Positions 6,110 through 12,321 of a stretch of DNA of 12,321 nt are shown one piece after another (position 1 is the first letter of the stretch; every line of letters begins with the position of its first letter). This DNA is from Gammaproteobacteria bacterium (GTDB lineage: Bacteria > Pseudomonadota > Gammaproteobacteria > UBA9214): positions 1 to 12,321 of the forward strand of contig JAOUCV010000031.1 of assembly GCA_029859555.1 (NCBI GenBank). The letters run 5' to 3'. A program made the position numbers and the translations under genes. Below the pieces are notes generated by a model. It worked only from the letters and a program-made list of their open reading frames with translations. It searched no databases and was not told the origin of the DNA.

Positions 6110-7639
6110 TCAGGCAATCTGGTCATCCGCAACATGGTAGCGCGGATCTTCCAGTACATTAACTTCTACCAGGCTACCCGCCTTTTTTAATAACTGGCGG
6201 CATTCTTCGCTCAAATGCCTCAAGTGCAGGGTTTTTCCTGCCTTGATATATCTTTCTGCAAGGTTATCAATCGCCTCAATCGCCGAGTGATCAGCAACCC
6301 GGGAATTCTGGAATTCGATAATGACATCATCCGGTTCATCTTTCGGATCAAACAGCTCCAGAAAGTTTTTTACCGAACCGAAAAACAACGGCCCATTCAA
6401 CTCGTGAACGCGTGAGCCCTGTTCATCGTCATAGGTATTGATATTGATATGTTTGGCATGCTCCCAGGCAAACACCAGCGCCGACACGATCACGCCCACC
6501 ACTACCGCGATCGCCAGGTCGGTAAACACGGTCACCGCCGACACCAGCACCAGCACAAAGGCATCGCTTGCGGGAATTTTTCCCATGATGCGCAGGCTTG
6601 ACCATTCAAACGTAGCCAGCACCACCACGAACATGACACCCACCAGCGCAGCCATCGGAATACGTTCAATCAGGGGTGAGGCAAACAGGATAAACATCAA
6701 CAGGAACAGCGCCGCCGCAACACCGGAGAGACGCTCGCGTCCGCCCGAGTTCACATTGATCATGCTCTGTCCGATCATGGCACAGCCACCCATGCCACCG
6801 AACAGGCCGGTCACCGTGTTGGCAATACCCTGCCCCATACACTCACGGTTGCCGCGTCCGCGGGTATTGGTGACTTCATCAATCAGGCTCAGTGTCAGTA
6901 ATGACTCAATCAGACCGACGGCGGCAAGAATAAATGAATACGGCAGGATGACAAGCAGTGTCTCAAAAGTGAACGGTACTGCAGGAATATGAAATTCAGG
7001 CAGGCCGCCCTTGATGCTGGCAAGGTCACCGACGGTAATGGTATCCAGGTCGAGCCCAATCACCAGCAGACTCACCGTAATAATCGCTGCCAGTGCCGCG
7101 GGGAAACTGCTGGTCACTTTCGGCAGGAAGTAAATAACGAACAGGGTAATCATAACCAGGCCGGAAAATACCAGCAGTGCATCACCACTCAACCATTCCT
7201 TTACACCTTCCGGGGTGGTCACCTGGAAGTGTTGCAGTTGCGCGAGAAAGATCACGATCGCCAGGCCGTTCACAAAACCCAGCATGACCGGGTATGGCAC
7301 GATGCGGATAAACTTGCCGAGGCGCAGCACACCGGCACCCATCTGGAACAAGCCGGTCAGCACCACCGCGGCGAACAGGTATTCCACGCCATGCTCGGCA
7401 ACCAGCGCCACCATCACCACCGCCATGGCACCGGTAGCACCGGATATCATGCCGGGCCGACCACCAAAAATGGCTGCCAGCAGGCCAACCATAAAGGCGG
7501 CATACAAGCCTACCAGCGGATCAACCCCGGCCACAAAAGCGAACGCAACGGCTTCCGGCACCAGTGCCAGTGCCACTGTAAGACCGGACAAAACCTCATT
7601 TTTAACACATGCGCGGCACGCGCAACCAAGCTTGAACAT
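6110..7639 (-). CDS. SulP-family inorganic anion permease with STAS domain
   Basis: SulP (SLC26-type) proteins carry sulfate, bicarbonate or other small anions across the inner membrane. This one has 509 residues. A transmembrane region covers about 15-395, with the family's [18 protein letters not shown] (17-34), VGLYAAF (43-49), [17 protein letters not shown] (59-75) and [26 protein letters not shown] (beginning at 281). A cytosolic STAS domain covers about 400-490, including [11 protein letters not shown] (416-426) and a DHSAIEAI segment (450-457). The short N-terminal tail has three cysteines in C-x-C-x2-C form (C6, C8, C11), which I would not expect in the family. The ATG at 7637-7639 has only a modest AGG upstream. 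The SLC13-type permease follows 94 bp downstream, suggesting joint anion uptake. Sulfate is the default substrate; bicarbonate cannot be excluded from sequence alone. Confidence 0.95.
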   Translation of the reverse strand: MFKLGCACRACVKNEVLSGLTVALALVPEAVAFAFVAGVDPLVGLYAAFMVGLLAAIFGGRPGMISGATGAMAVVMVALVAEHGVEYLFAAVVLTGLFQMGAGVLRLGKFIRIVPYPVMLGFVNGLAIVIFLAQLQHFQVTTPEGVKEWLSGDALLVFSGLVMITLFVIYFLPKVTSSFPAALAAIITVSLLVIGLDLDTITVGDLASIKGGLPEFHIPAVPFTFETLLVILPYSFILAAVGLIESLLTLSLIDEVTNTRGRGNRECMGQGIANTVTGLFGGMGGCAMIGQSMINVNSGGRERLSGVAAALFLLMFILFASPLIERIPMAALVGVMFVVVLATFEWSSLRIMGKIPASDAFVLVLVSAVTVFTDLAIAVVVGVIVSALVFAWEHAKHININTYDDEQGSRVHELNGPLFFGSVKNFLELFDPKDEPDDVIIEFQNSRVADHSAIEAIDNLAERYIKAGKTLHLRHLSEECRQLLKKAGSLVEVNVLEDPRYHVADDQIA

Positions 7640-7678
7640 TGATAACCTGTCGGGGGGGAGCTGCTAAAAGGACGGCGT

Positions 7679-7687
7679 AATATATCA
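7679..7687 (-). promoter_or_regulatory. Candidate extended -10 promoter of the SulP gene
   Basis: On the minus strand TG-A-TATATT gives an extended -10. The predicted start of transcription is near 7672, giving a leader of about 33 nt before the ATG at 7639. That leader contains a run of seven C residues (seven G on the plus strand, 7652-7658). The hexamer 17 bp upstream, TTTATT, is a poor -35. The element overlaps the palindrome at 7681-7702. Confidence 0.42.
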
Positions 7688-7702
7688 GGATATCCTAATA
7701 TA
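7681..7702. promoter_or_regulatory. 22-bp near-perfect palindrome over the SulP promoter, candidate operator
   Basis: The centre AGGATATCCT (7687-7696) is a perfect 10-bp palindrome, and the symmetry extends to 11 bp on each side with one mismatch (TATATC on the left, TAATATA on the right). It covers the spacer and part of the -10 of the candidate SulP promoter, where a bound repressor would block RNA polymerase. I do not recognise a named regulator for this site. Confidence 0.42.
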
Positions 7703-7749
7703 ATAAAGACAAAGCTGTAGCTGATCGCGGCAGCGGAGATGCCCCGCTC

Positions 7750-8676
7750 TCAATCACATGACAGCGACTTTGATCGGGCAAACAGCACAACTGCATTTTC
7801 ACAACCGATTTTGCGTGCCACCGCGGGCGGCAATTGCGCCAACCAGTGACGGTGGAATGACCAGAAACGTCCCAGCTCCTGCCAGCCGCTGTCCGCCTCA
7901 TCCCAGCGGTCCAGCTGGTCAACCGGCCACACCGGATCGGAACCCGCCATAAAACGCTCCGGGTACTTCAGAAACAATGCCTTCCACGCCGGCAGCAACA
8001 TGCCCGCATCATCCGTCAACGGGTTATTCACAAAGCGCCAGGGATCACGCGCACCGAGTCCAGCGCTGACATTGCCACAGCGCGCCAGTACCGAGTCAAC
8101 ATCTGCAGGCTCCAGCAAGGCACCGCTATGCGCCCACACAATACGCGTATCAGGAAATGCCTCACATACAGACAGCATGAAGTCCGGGCGTGAAAATTCG
8201 GTATGAATCATCACCGGCACATCAAACTCGGCGCCGAGGGCCAGCAATTGCTTTAAAACGTCCGCCCTCTCGAATGCCGGTGCAAAACCACCAATAACAT
8301 GCAGCTCGCCTATGCCTTGATACTGACCGGATGACAGCGCCGCACGCGCACGCGTTACCGTAGAGTCTTCATAGGCCCAGCGGTGCCAGTCACCGCCTTC
8401 CCGATACGGGCTGAATATCGGCACAATCCTGGCAGGTGCCAGTGCCTGCAACTGCAGCGCCAGCGGCGCCGGCGTGCCGATAACCACGCCCATGACAACT
8501 TTGTGCTGATCGAGCAGCGCAATGGCCCCGGCAGGCGAGGTGACGTCCTGCTGGGTCCACTTGTAGTGCAGGTGCATGTCGGCGACAGGAGCTTGTGCGT
8601 GCAGGCTGAATGACATGCACAGCAGGCAGACGGTGATAGGGCTGCGGCTCAGCATGGAAATCAGGTCAGTGCGCAT
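7750..8676 (-). CDS. Exported amidohydrolase-superfamily (amidohydrolase_2 type) metal-dependent hydrolase
   Basis: Amidohydrolase_2 proteins are TIM-barrel enzymes that use one or two metals to hydrolyse or decarboxylate small molecules. Numbering from a GTG at 8679 (309 residues), the expected ligands are present: the DMHLH pair H36/H38 at the end of strand 1, GELH with E125, MIHTE with H159, WAHSG with H184, and GSDPVW with D248. The C-terminal RKIGCENAVVLF (289-300) matches the helix that usually closes this family. Substrate cannot be predicted. The N-terminus is a signal peptide ending HAQA before PVAD, so the enzyme acts outside the cytoplasm. Start choice is open: GTG 8679, ATG 8676 and ATG 8655 are in frame, none with a good Shine-Dalgarno. 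I take 8676, although 8655 gives the most compact signal peptide. It lies 110 bp upstream of the SulP gene, but a separate promoter in that gap suggests a separate unit. Confidence 0.92.
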   Translation of the reverse strand: MRTDLISMLSRSPITVCLLCMSFSLHAQAPVADMHLHYKWTQQDVTSPAGAIALLDQHKVVMGVVIGTPAPLALQLQALAPARIVPIFSPYREGGDWHRWAYEDSTVTRARAALSSGQYQGIGELHVIGGFAPAFERADVLKQLLALGAEFDVPVMIHTEFSRPDFMLSVCEAFPDTRIVWAHSGALLEPADVDSVLARCGNVSAGLGARDPWRFVNNPLTDDAGMLLPAWKALFLKYPERFMAGSDPVWPVDQLDRWDEADSGWQELGRFWSFHRHWLAQLPPAVARKIGCENAVVLFARSKSLSCD

Positions 8677-8708
8677 CACTTTTGATCGTCGTTCTTTTTG
8701 GCGACGCT

Positions 8709-8734
8709 ATCGCGGACAAGGTCCGCTGCTACAC
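8709..8734 (-). repeat. REP-like repeat, copy 1 (inverted)
   Basis: Read on the minus strand this copy has TGTAGCAGCGGACCTTGTCCGCGAT: a GCGGAC/GTCCGC hairpin with a 3-nt loop, preceded by a conserved head and followed by GA. It is an inverted partner of copy 2, which begins 12 bp later; the two could pair into one large cruciform (REPIN/BIME arrangement). Similar GGAGCGG...CCGCGA repeats are scattered between genes in many gammaproteobacteria. Confidence 0.8.
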
Positions 8735-8746
8735 CAATAGATACAC

Positions 8747-8771
8747 CTGCAGGAGCGGACCTCGTCCGCGA
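8747..8771 (+). repeat. REP-like repeat, copy 2
   Basis: CTGCAGGAGCGGAC-CTC-GTCCGCGA holds a 6-bp GCGGAC/GTCCGC stem with a 3-nt loop. It lies head to head with copy 1 and in the same orientation as copy 3, from which it differs at a single base. Confidence 0.85.
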
Positions 8772-8849
8772 CAGGGTTTTTACCCCCCAGGCCGTCCAGA
8801 GACAAGGAGACACGCCAGTTAAATTGTCAATTTGAATGCACATCTGGTT

Positions 8850-8874
8850 CTGCAGGAGCGGATCTCGTCCGCGA
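8850..8874 (+). repeat. REP-like repeat, copy 3
   Basis: This copy is identical to copy 2 except for one C-to-T change in the stem (GCGGATCTCG), which still allows a G-T pair. It ends 26 bp beyond the stop codon of the two-domain fusion gene, so in the transcript of that gene it is the first hairpin after the stop and may shape the 3' end. Between copies 2 and 3 there is also a small perfect palindrome, AAATTG-T-CAATTT (8821-8833). Confidence 0.85.
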
Positions 8875-8900
8875 TGCTGTCTGCCTGATAACGCAAACCA

Positions 8901-10700
8901 TCAAAACTCGAATTCCATACTCTGAAACACCTGCCCGGCATTTCGCCTGGCGAGAAACTCCGCCGTGGGCAAATGCATATACGGTGACTGGTCTATCTCG
9001 TAGGCTTCCTGCAGGGCACCCCCATTCTCGATAACCTCACCGATCTTGTCACGCAGGTATAACAGGTAATCACGGGTATAGGTTGTCACGGTCGCCATAT
9101 CGGTCGGTTCACCGTGACCGGGAATCACCACTTCCGCACCCAGCGCTTCAAAGCTGTCCCAGGTTTCAATCCAGGCGGCCGTATCCGTGTGCTCGAACAG
9201 CGGCAACATACGCTGGTGAAATGCCATGTCACCGGATATCACCAGCTTCTTTTGCGGCAACCACACGATAATGTCACCCGGACTGTGTGCCGGCCCCAGG
9301 TTCAGCAATTCAATGCGCTCGCCACCCAGCTCAATAACCTTCTTGTCTTCGAAGGTAATATCCGGCATCACCACCTCGGTAGCCGCGGCCTTTTCCTTTA
9401 CCTGCTCCTGCATCACCTGCAGCAGTGCGAACGACTGTTCCTCGATTTCGCGCACCGCATCCACATGTGCGATCACCGGCACACCCTGCTCCTGCCAATA
9501 ACCGGAACCCAGCATGGCATGGCCCTGGCCATTCTCCAGCACCACGTATTTCACCGGCTTGTCGGTGATCTTTTTAATCTCGTCATGCAGTGCCTTTGCC
9601 AGCAGGTAATTGTCGCCGGCGTTCACCACCAGCACACCCTCGCTGGTGATCACAAAGGAAAGATTATTGTTATGCCCGGAATTTGCATAGGTTCCCGGTG
9701 CCGTGGCGCCAATGGCCGACCACACCCCCGGCACAACTTCCCGGGGCAGGTCATAGAGCATCGAATCCGGCGCCTTGTCACTGTTATACAGCGCCTCACC
9801 GGTCAGGGGCGCGGCAGCAGGCGCCTCGCTCGCCGGCGCTTGCAGGTGTGTGCGCATGAAACGCGCCGCACGTTGCACCGCATCTTTCGAGGCAAGATCG
9901 TCGGCAAAGGTACGCACTGTTTCGGGACGAAAATCAAAACCGCGTCCCACGCCCGGATAGATAACCAGTTGCGCATCGCGACCATTGTCCTGCATCACCT
10001 GCACACTGGTCTCAATCACCCGGCGTCGCTGGTATTGCTCTTCATCACCGATAAACACCAGCGTCGGCAATGTCAGCAGGTCGATTTCCGGGGCATAGCC
10101 ATAGACCTGCTGCGGCTCCGGCGCATTCGGGTCCTGCAAGTGCGGGTAATAGGATACGTAGCAGGCAATTTCCCGCTGCTGTCGTTTGAATGTCGTTGCC
10201 ACTTTAAGGGTGTAATAGCCGCCACGCGTATGCGAATACAGGCAAGCCCTGTCGCTGCTGATATCAGCACGCGCCAGCAACACATCCACTGCCGCATCGA
10301 CATCTTTCTCCAGTGCATAATCGTGCTCAATCGGATGGGTACCGATAAAATGCGCCGTATAGATATCCGGCGCCAGCACCACAAATCCGCGTGCGGCAAG
10401 CCGCCGTACATGGCGTTGTATCCTCTCATCCAGCCCGCGGCGTCCATGCTGAAACAATACCGCCGGGTACTTTCCGGCGCCTGCCGGACGGGCAACCAGT
10501 GCCGGCACCTCAACATCACCACTCTTGTAGCTGGTCCATGATGTTTCCACCGGGTAGTTATCCGGCACCTCGATCTGGCTGTCGTTCCACCAGGCGTCGT
10601 TCCACCACCAGTCATTGTCCTTCACATCCGTTGCAGCAAGCGCATTGCCACCAACGAACAGCACAGCAACCAGCAGGCAGTCTCTCAGCTTATTGTTCAT
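8901..10700 (-). CDS. Secreted fusion of a dienelactone-hydrolase-fold domain and a metallo-beta-lactamase-fold domain, both with altered active sites
   Basis: This 599-residue protein starts with a signal peptide (about 1-22) and a tryptophan-rich stretch (W31-33, W37-38). An alpha/beta-hydrolase domain of the dienelactone hydrolase type follows (about 52-290): PAVLFQHGRRG (79-89), GFVVLAPDIY (105-114), the nucleophile elbow SHTRGG (156-161), FIGDEEQ (216-222) and YPGVGRGFDF (248-257). A metallo-beta-lactamase fold covers about 320-545: SFVITSEGVLVVNAG (348-362), VVLENGQGHAMLG (386-398), NLGPAHSPGDIIVWLP (467-482), ISGDMAF (488-494) and VIPGHGEP (525-532). The hydrolase nucleophile position is Thr158 and the usual catalytic His is Arg253. 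The HxHxDH metal motif is replaced by NGQGHA (390-395), although H472, D491 and H529 remain. AGGGA 7 bp before the ATG supports the start. The order of domains is clear; activity and substrate are not. Confidence 0.93.
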   Translation of the reverse strand: MNNKLRDCLLVAVLFVGGNALAATDVKDNDWWWNDAWWNDSQIEVPDNYPVETSWTSYKSGDVEVPALVARPAGAGKYPAVLFQHGRRGLDERIQRHVRRLAARGFVVLAPDIYTAHFIGTHPIEHDYALEKDVDAAVDVLLARADISSDRACLYSHTRGGYYTLKVATTFKRQQREIACYVSYYPHLQDPNAPEPQQVYGYAPEIDLLTLPTLVFIGDEEQYQRRRVIETSVQVMQDNGRDAQLVIYPGVGRGFDFRPETVRTFADDLASKDAVQRAARFMRTHLQAPASEAPAAAPLTGEALYNSDKAPDSMLYDLPREVVPGVWSAIGATAPGTYANSGHNNNLSFVITSEGVLVVNAGDNYLLAKALHDEIKKITDKPVKYVVLENGQGHAMLGSGYWQEQGVPVIAHVDAVREIEEQSFALLQVMQEQVKEKAAATEVVMPDITFEDKKVIELGGERIELLNLGPAHSPGDIIVWLPQKKLVISGDMAFHQRMLPLFEHTDTAAWIETWDSFEALGAEVVIPGHGEPTDMATVTTYTRDYLLYLRDKIGEVIENGGALQEAYEIDQSPYMHLPTAEFLARRNAGQVFQSMEFEF

Positions 10701-10768
10701 GCATTGGTCCCTTCATTGATTCTTCAATCCCAGTATAGGCATTACTGTATCAATCCTTCTACCCGTGT

Positions 10769-10782
10769 TTGATTTATATCAG
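10769..10782. promoter_or_regulatory. FNR/Anr-like binding site, class II position
   Basis: TTGAT-TTAT-ATCAG differs from the FNR/Anr consensus TTGAT-N4-ATCAA only at the last base. Its centre (10775.5) is about 41 bp upstream of the start of transcription (about 10816) predicted by TATATT at 10804-10809. That is the class II activator position for FNR. It suggests that the 74-residue protein gene is induced when oxygen is low. Confidence 0.55.
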
Positions 10783-10803
10783 GTTATTACGTAAAACAGC
10801 AGG

Positions 10804-10809
10804 TATATT
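10804..10809 (+). promoter_or_regulatory. -10 element of the 74-residue protein gene
   Basis: TATATT lies 43 bp before the ATG at 10852 and at the right distance from the FNR-like box. There is no -35 of note, as expected for a promoter that depends on a class II activator. Confidence 0.45.
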
Positions 10810-10851
10810 ACAAGCAACCCGATTCATACAGCATTACAAATGGAGAACACC

Positions 10852-11076
10852 ATGAGCACATCGTTAATGATCCTGCCAGCCGGCGACAGCAATTCCATCC
10901 GTCTGGTCAGACTGCCCGAGGATTTTGAAGAGCACGAGGCCTACCGTCATGTCACCGCCCTGATTGCTTCTATTGAGGAACAGCAGCCGGATTGCAGTAG
11001 CGACGACATTCTTTCCAGCCTTGAAGACCATGGTTTTGAGTCCGTCGATTTCATCCTTGGGCCGGCACTCCCCTGA
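10852..11076 (+). CDS. Small acidic protein of unknown function
   Basis: I do not recognise this 74-residue protein by family. It has no signal peptide or membrane segment and should be cytosolic. It is strongly acidic, with about 14 Asp/Glu against five Lys/Arg/His-poor stretches, including LPEDFEEHEAYRHV and SSDDILSSLEDHGFESVDF; the middle (about residues 25-60) should be helical. I chose the ATG at 10852 rather than the in-frame ATG at 10840 because GGAG at 10842-10845, part of the earlier ATG itself, makes a good Shine-Dalgarno 6 bp before 10852. The gene sits behind an FNR-like box and is followed by a candidate terminator, so it may be a single-gene unit induced when oxygen is scarce. 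The phospholipase-D-like gene begins 43 bp after its stop and may be reached by read-through. Confidence 0.82.
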   Translation: MSTSLMILPAGDSNSIRLVRLPEDFEEHEAYRHVTALIASIEEQQPDCSSDDILSSLEDHGFESVDFILGPALP

Positions 11077-11102
11077 CGGACTGTGTCAGGGCTTGTTGTT
11101 TA
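11071..11102 (+). terminator. Candidate intrinsic terminator after the 74-residue protein gene
   Basis: CCCTGAC (11071-11077, overlapping the TGA stop) pairs with GTCAGGG (11085-11091) around a 7-nt loop and is followed by the T-rich CTTGTTGTTTAT. The stem is short and the T-tract is interrupted by G, so termination may be partial and leave some read-through into the phospholipase-D-like gene. Confidence 0.5.
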
Positions 11103-11119
11103 TAAAAGCAGGCTGACAA

Positions 11120-12304
11120 ATGGGCATTGTCCGGGGTTATAAATTTCCATGGCGAGCAGGCAATCACTTTAGCATCCTTGTCGATAGTACGAAATTCCTG
11201 CCGCGCATGCTGGGCGCCATTGCTGCAGCCCGGCACTACCTGTTTCTGGAAATGTACCTGGTGGAATCCGGCGTAATCGCAGACCGGTTCATTGATACCC
11301 TGGTGCAGGCGGCCGAACGCGGCGTACAGGTTTACCTGCTGTTTGATGATTATGGTGCCCATCAGCTAAACCGGGATGACCGCGAACGCCTGCATCACGA
11401 TAATATTCGCAGCCTCTATTACAACCCGCTGCAATCACACAGCATCCTGCTCAATCTGTACAGAATTTTCTGGCAACGTATCCACCTGGGCCTGTACAGA
11501 AACCATCGCAAGTTATTGCTTGTCGATGGCAGGGTTGCTTTTTCCGGGGGTGCCGGCATCACTGATGAAATTGACCCGCCAGCGGCTCCCGAACTGCGCT
11601 GGCGCGAGAACATGATCGAAATCCGCGGGCCGGTACTCGAAGACTGGCAATCCCTCTTTACTGAAAGCTGGAAACGTCTTTCAAAGCAGCCGCTGACAGT
11701 TCCCGGTATAACTGTGGAATATTTTGAAAATGGTCAATCCGGCCGGGTTACCGTTAACGAGACCCGTCACAGGACCGGCATACAGCGGTCATTACTGAAA
11801 CAGCTGAAAAGCGCACGCCAGCGCATCTGGATCACCACCGCCTATTTCATACCGTCCTGGAGTATCCGCCGAAAACTTAAACGCGCTGCCAGAAATGGCA
11901 TTGACGTACGCCTGTTGTTACCCGGCCCGGTTACCGACAACCCCGGGGTACGTTATGCCAGTCGTCGTTACTATGAGCGGCTGCTAAAAAGCGGCGTTCG
12001 CATCTACGAGTACACACCACGCTTTCTGCACGCAAAAACGGCACTCTGCGATGACTGGGTATCTGTCGGTTCCTGCAATTATGACCGCTGGAACCTGCAA
12101 TGGAACCTGGAGGCCAACCAGGAAATCAACAACCATGAACTGGCCGTCACAGTCGCCGGTATATTCGAGAACGATATCCTCGATGCCATTGAATACAGCC
12201 GGGATGAATGGCAACAACGCAGCCAATATATGCGCCTGTTTGAATGGTTCTGGCGGCGCGTGGAACTAGTGTCGTTGAAAGTCAGGCATCGCAGGCATAA
12301 ATAA
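11120..12304 (+). CDS. Phospholipase D-family protein, cardiolipin synthase-like (ClsB type)
   Basis: Bacterial cardiolipin synthases of this family join phospholipids at the inner membrane through a phosphatidyl-histidine intermediate. This 394-residue protein has both HKD motifs: NHRKLLLVDGRVAFSGGAG (128-146; H129, K131, D136) and LHAKTALCDDWVSVGSCNYD (303-322; H304, K306, D311), each followed by the expected Gly/Ser-rich G-S/G-x-N-type turn. FLEMYLVESG (42-51), WRENMIEIRGPVL (161-173) and TTAYFIP (239-245) are also typical. It lacks the two N-terminal membrane helices of ClsA and is close in length to ClsB (about 413 in E. coli). Its tail is rich in Trp and Arg, ending in KVRHRRHK, and could bind membranes. 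The start is the first ATG in a frame that matches the family N-terminus; a modest AGG lies 7 bp upstream. No promoter of its own is evident, so it may depend on read-through from the gene before it. A different phospholipase D-type transfer reaction is possible. Confidence 0.94.
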   Translation: MGIVRGYKFPWRAGNHFSILVDSTKFLPRMLGAIAAARHYLFLEMYLVESGVIADRFIDTLVQAAERGVQVYLLFDDYGAHQLNRDDRERLHHDNIRSLYYNPLQSHSILLNLYRIFWQRIHLGLYRNHRKLLLVDGRVAFSGGAGITDEIDPPAAPELRWRENMIEIRGPVLEDWQSLFTESWKRLSKQPLTVPGITVEYFENGQSGRVTVNETRHRTGIQRSLLKQLKSARQRIWITTAYFIPSWSIRRKLKRAARNGIDVRLLLPGPVTDNPGVRYASRRYYERLLKSGVRIYEYTPRFLHAKTALCDDWVSVGSCNYDRWNLQWNLEANQEINNHELAVTVAGIFENDILDAIEYSRDEWQQRSQYMRLFEWFWRRVELVSLKVRHRRHK

Positions 12305-12321
12305 CGACTCTCAGGCCTCTG

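Larger units (their letters stand above)
10701..10851. promoter_or_regulatory. Divergent promoter region between the fusion gene and the 74-residue protein gene
   Basis: This 151-bp gap must serve both genes. For the plus strand it holds an FNR-like box (10769-10782) and a matching -10 (TATATT, 10804-10809). For the minus strand TATACT (read on that strand, near 10733-10738) is a possible -10 of the fusion gene, but its -35 is poor. An FNR-family protein bound here could affect both directions. Confidence 0.5.

Noticed and set aside
7732..7748. Possible terminator AGCGG...CCGCT just after the amidohydrolase stop
   Set aside because: The stem is only 5 bp with a 7-nt loop, and no T-run follows on the minus strand.
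9114..10541. 475-codon open frame on the plus strand opposite the fusion gene
   Set aside because: It runs antisense to a well-supported gene and is rich in His, Arg and Gln, as expected for a mirror frame of a GC-rich coding sequence. It shows no domain motif or ribosome binding site.
11097..11106. Promoter for the phospholipase-D-like gene at TATAAA
   Set aside because: It would start transcription inside or next to the ribosome binding site, leaving almost no leader before the ATG at 11120.

Overview
The window looks like a chromosomal segment of a gammaproteobacterium of moderate GC content. The evidence is a PdxH very close to the E. coli type, REP-like repeats of the 'GGAGCGGA-CTCG-TCCGCGA' kind between genes, an FNR/Anr-like box, several Sec-exported proteins and AT-rich promoters in GC-richer surroundings. 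I cannot name a genus. No phage, insertion sequence, tRNA, rRNA or CRISPR array is visible. The window holds ten protein genes.

Layout. Positions 1-1419 (minus strand) carry the first 473 residues of a thiamine-diphosphate enzyme of the acetolactate synthase superfamily; the rest lies beyond the left edge. It diverges from pdxH (1714-2355, plus), which makes pyridoxal phosphate. Next on the plus strand are an exported protein with an internal domain duplication (2537-3160) and an exported YceI-like lipocalin (3517-4182) behind a palindrome-rich promoter region. The YceI gene converges on a minus-strand block: an SLC13-type anion permease with two RCK_C/TrkA_C domains (4234-6015), a SulP permease with a STAS domain (6110-7639), an exported amidohydrolase (7750-8676), three REP-like repeats (8709-8874) and a secreted two-domain fusion, dienelactone-hydrolase fold plus metallo-beta-lactamase fold (8901-10700). 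A divergent promoter region (10701-10851) with an FNR-like box separates this block from a 74-residue acidic protein (10852-11076) and a phospholipase D/cardiolipin-synthase-like protein (11120-12304) on the plus strand.

How the genes may work together. The SulP and SLC13 genes are 94 bp apart in the same direction. Both belong to families that import sulfate or related anions, so they may form one uptake unit, although a candidate extended -10 precedes each. The other genes do not form an obvious pathway.

The strongest oddity is the 599-residue secreted fusion. Its hydrolase domain has Thr where the nucleophile should be and Arg where the catalytic His should be. Its metallo-beta-lactamase domain has N-G-Q-G-H-A in place of HxHxDH, yet keeps the later His, Asp and His ligands. 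Both domains of one protein therefore look catalytically altered or dead, and its role is an open question. The second most useful lead is the FNR-like box, which sits about 41 bp upstream of the inferred start of transcription of the 74-residue gene.
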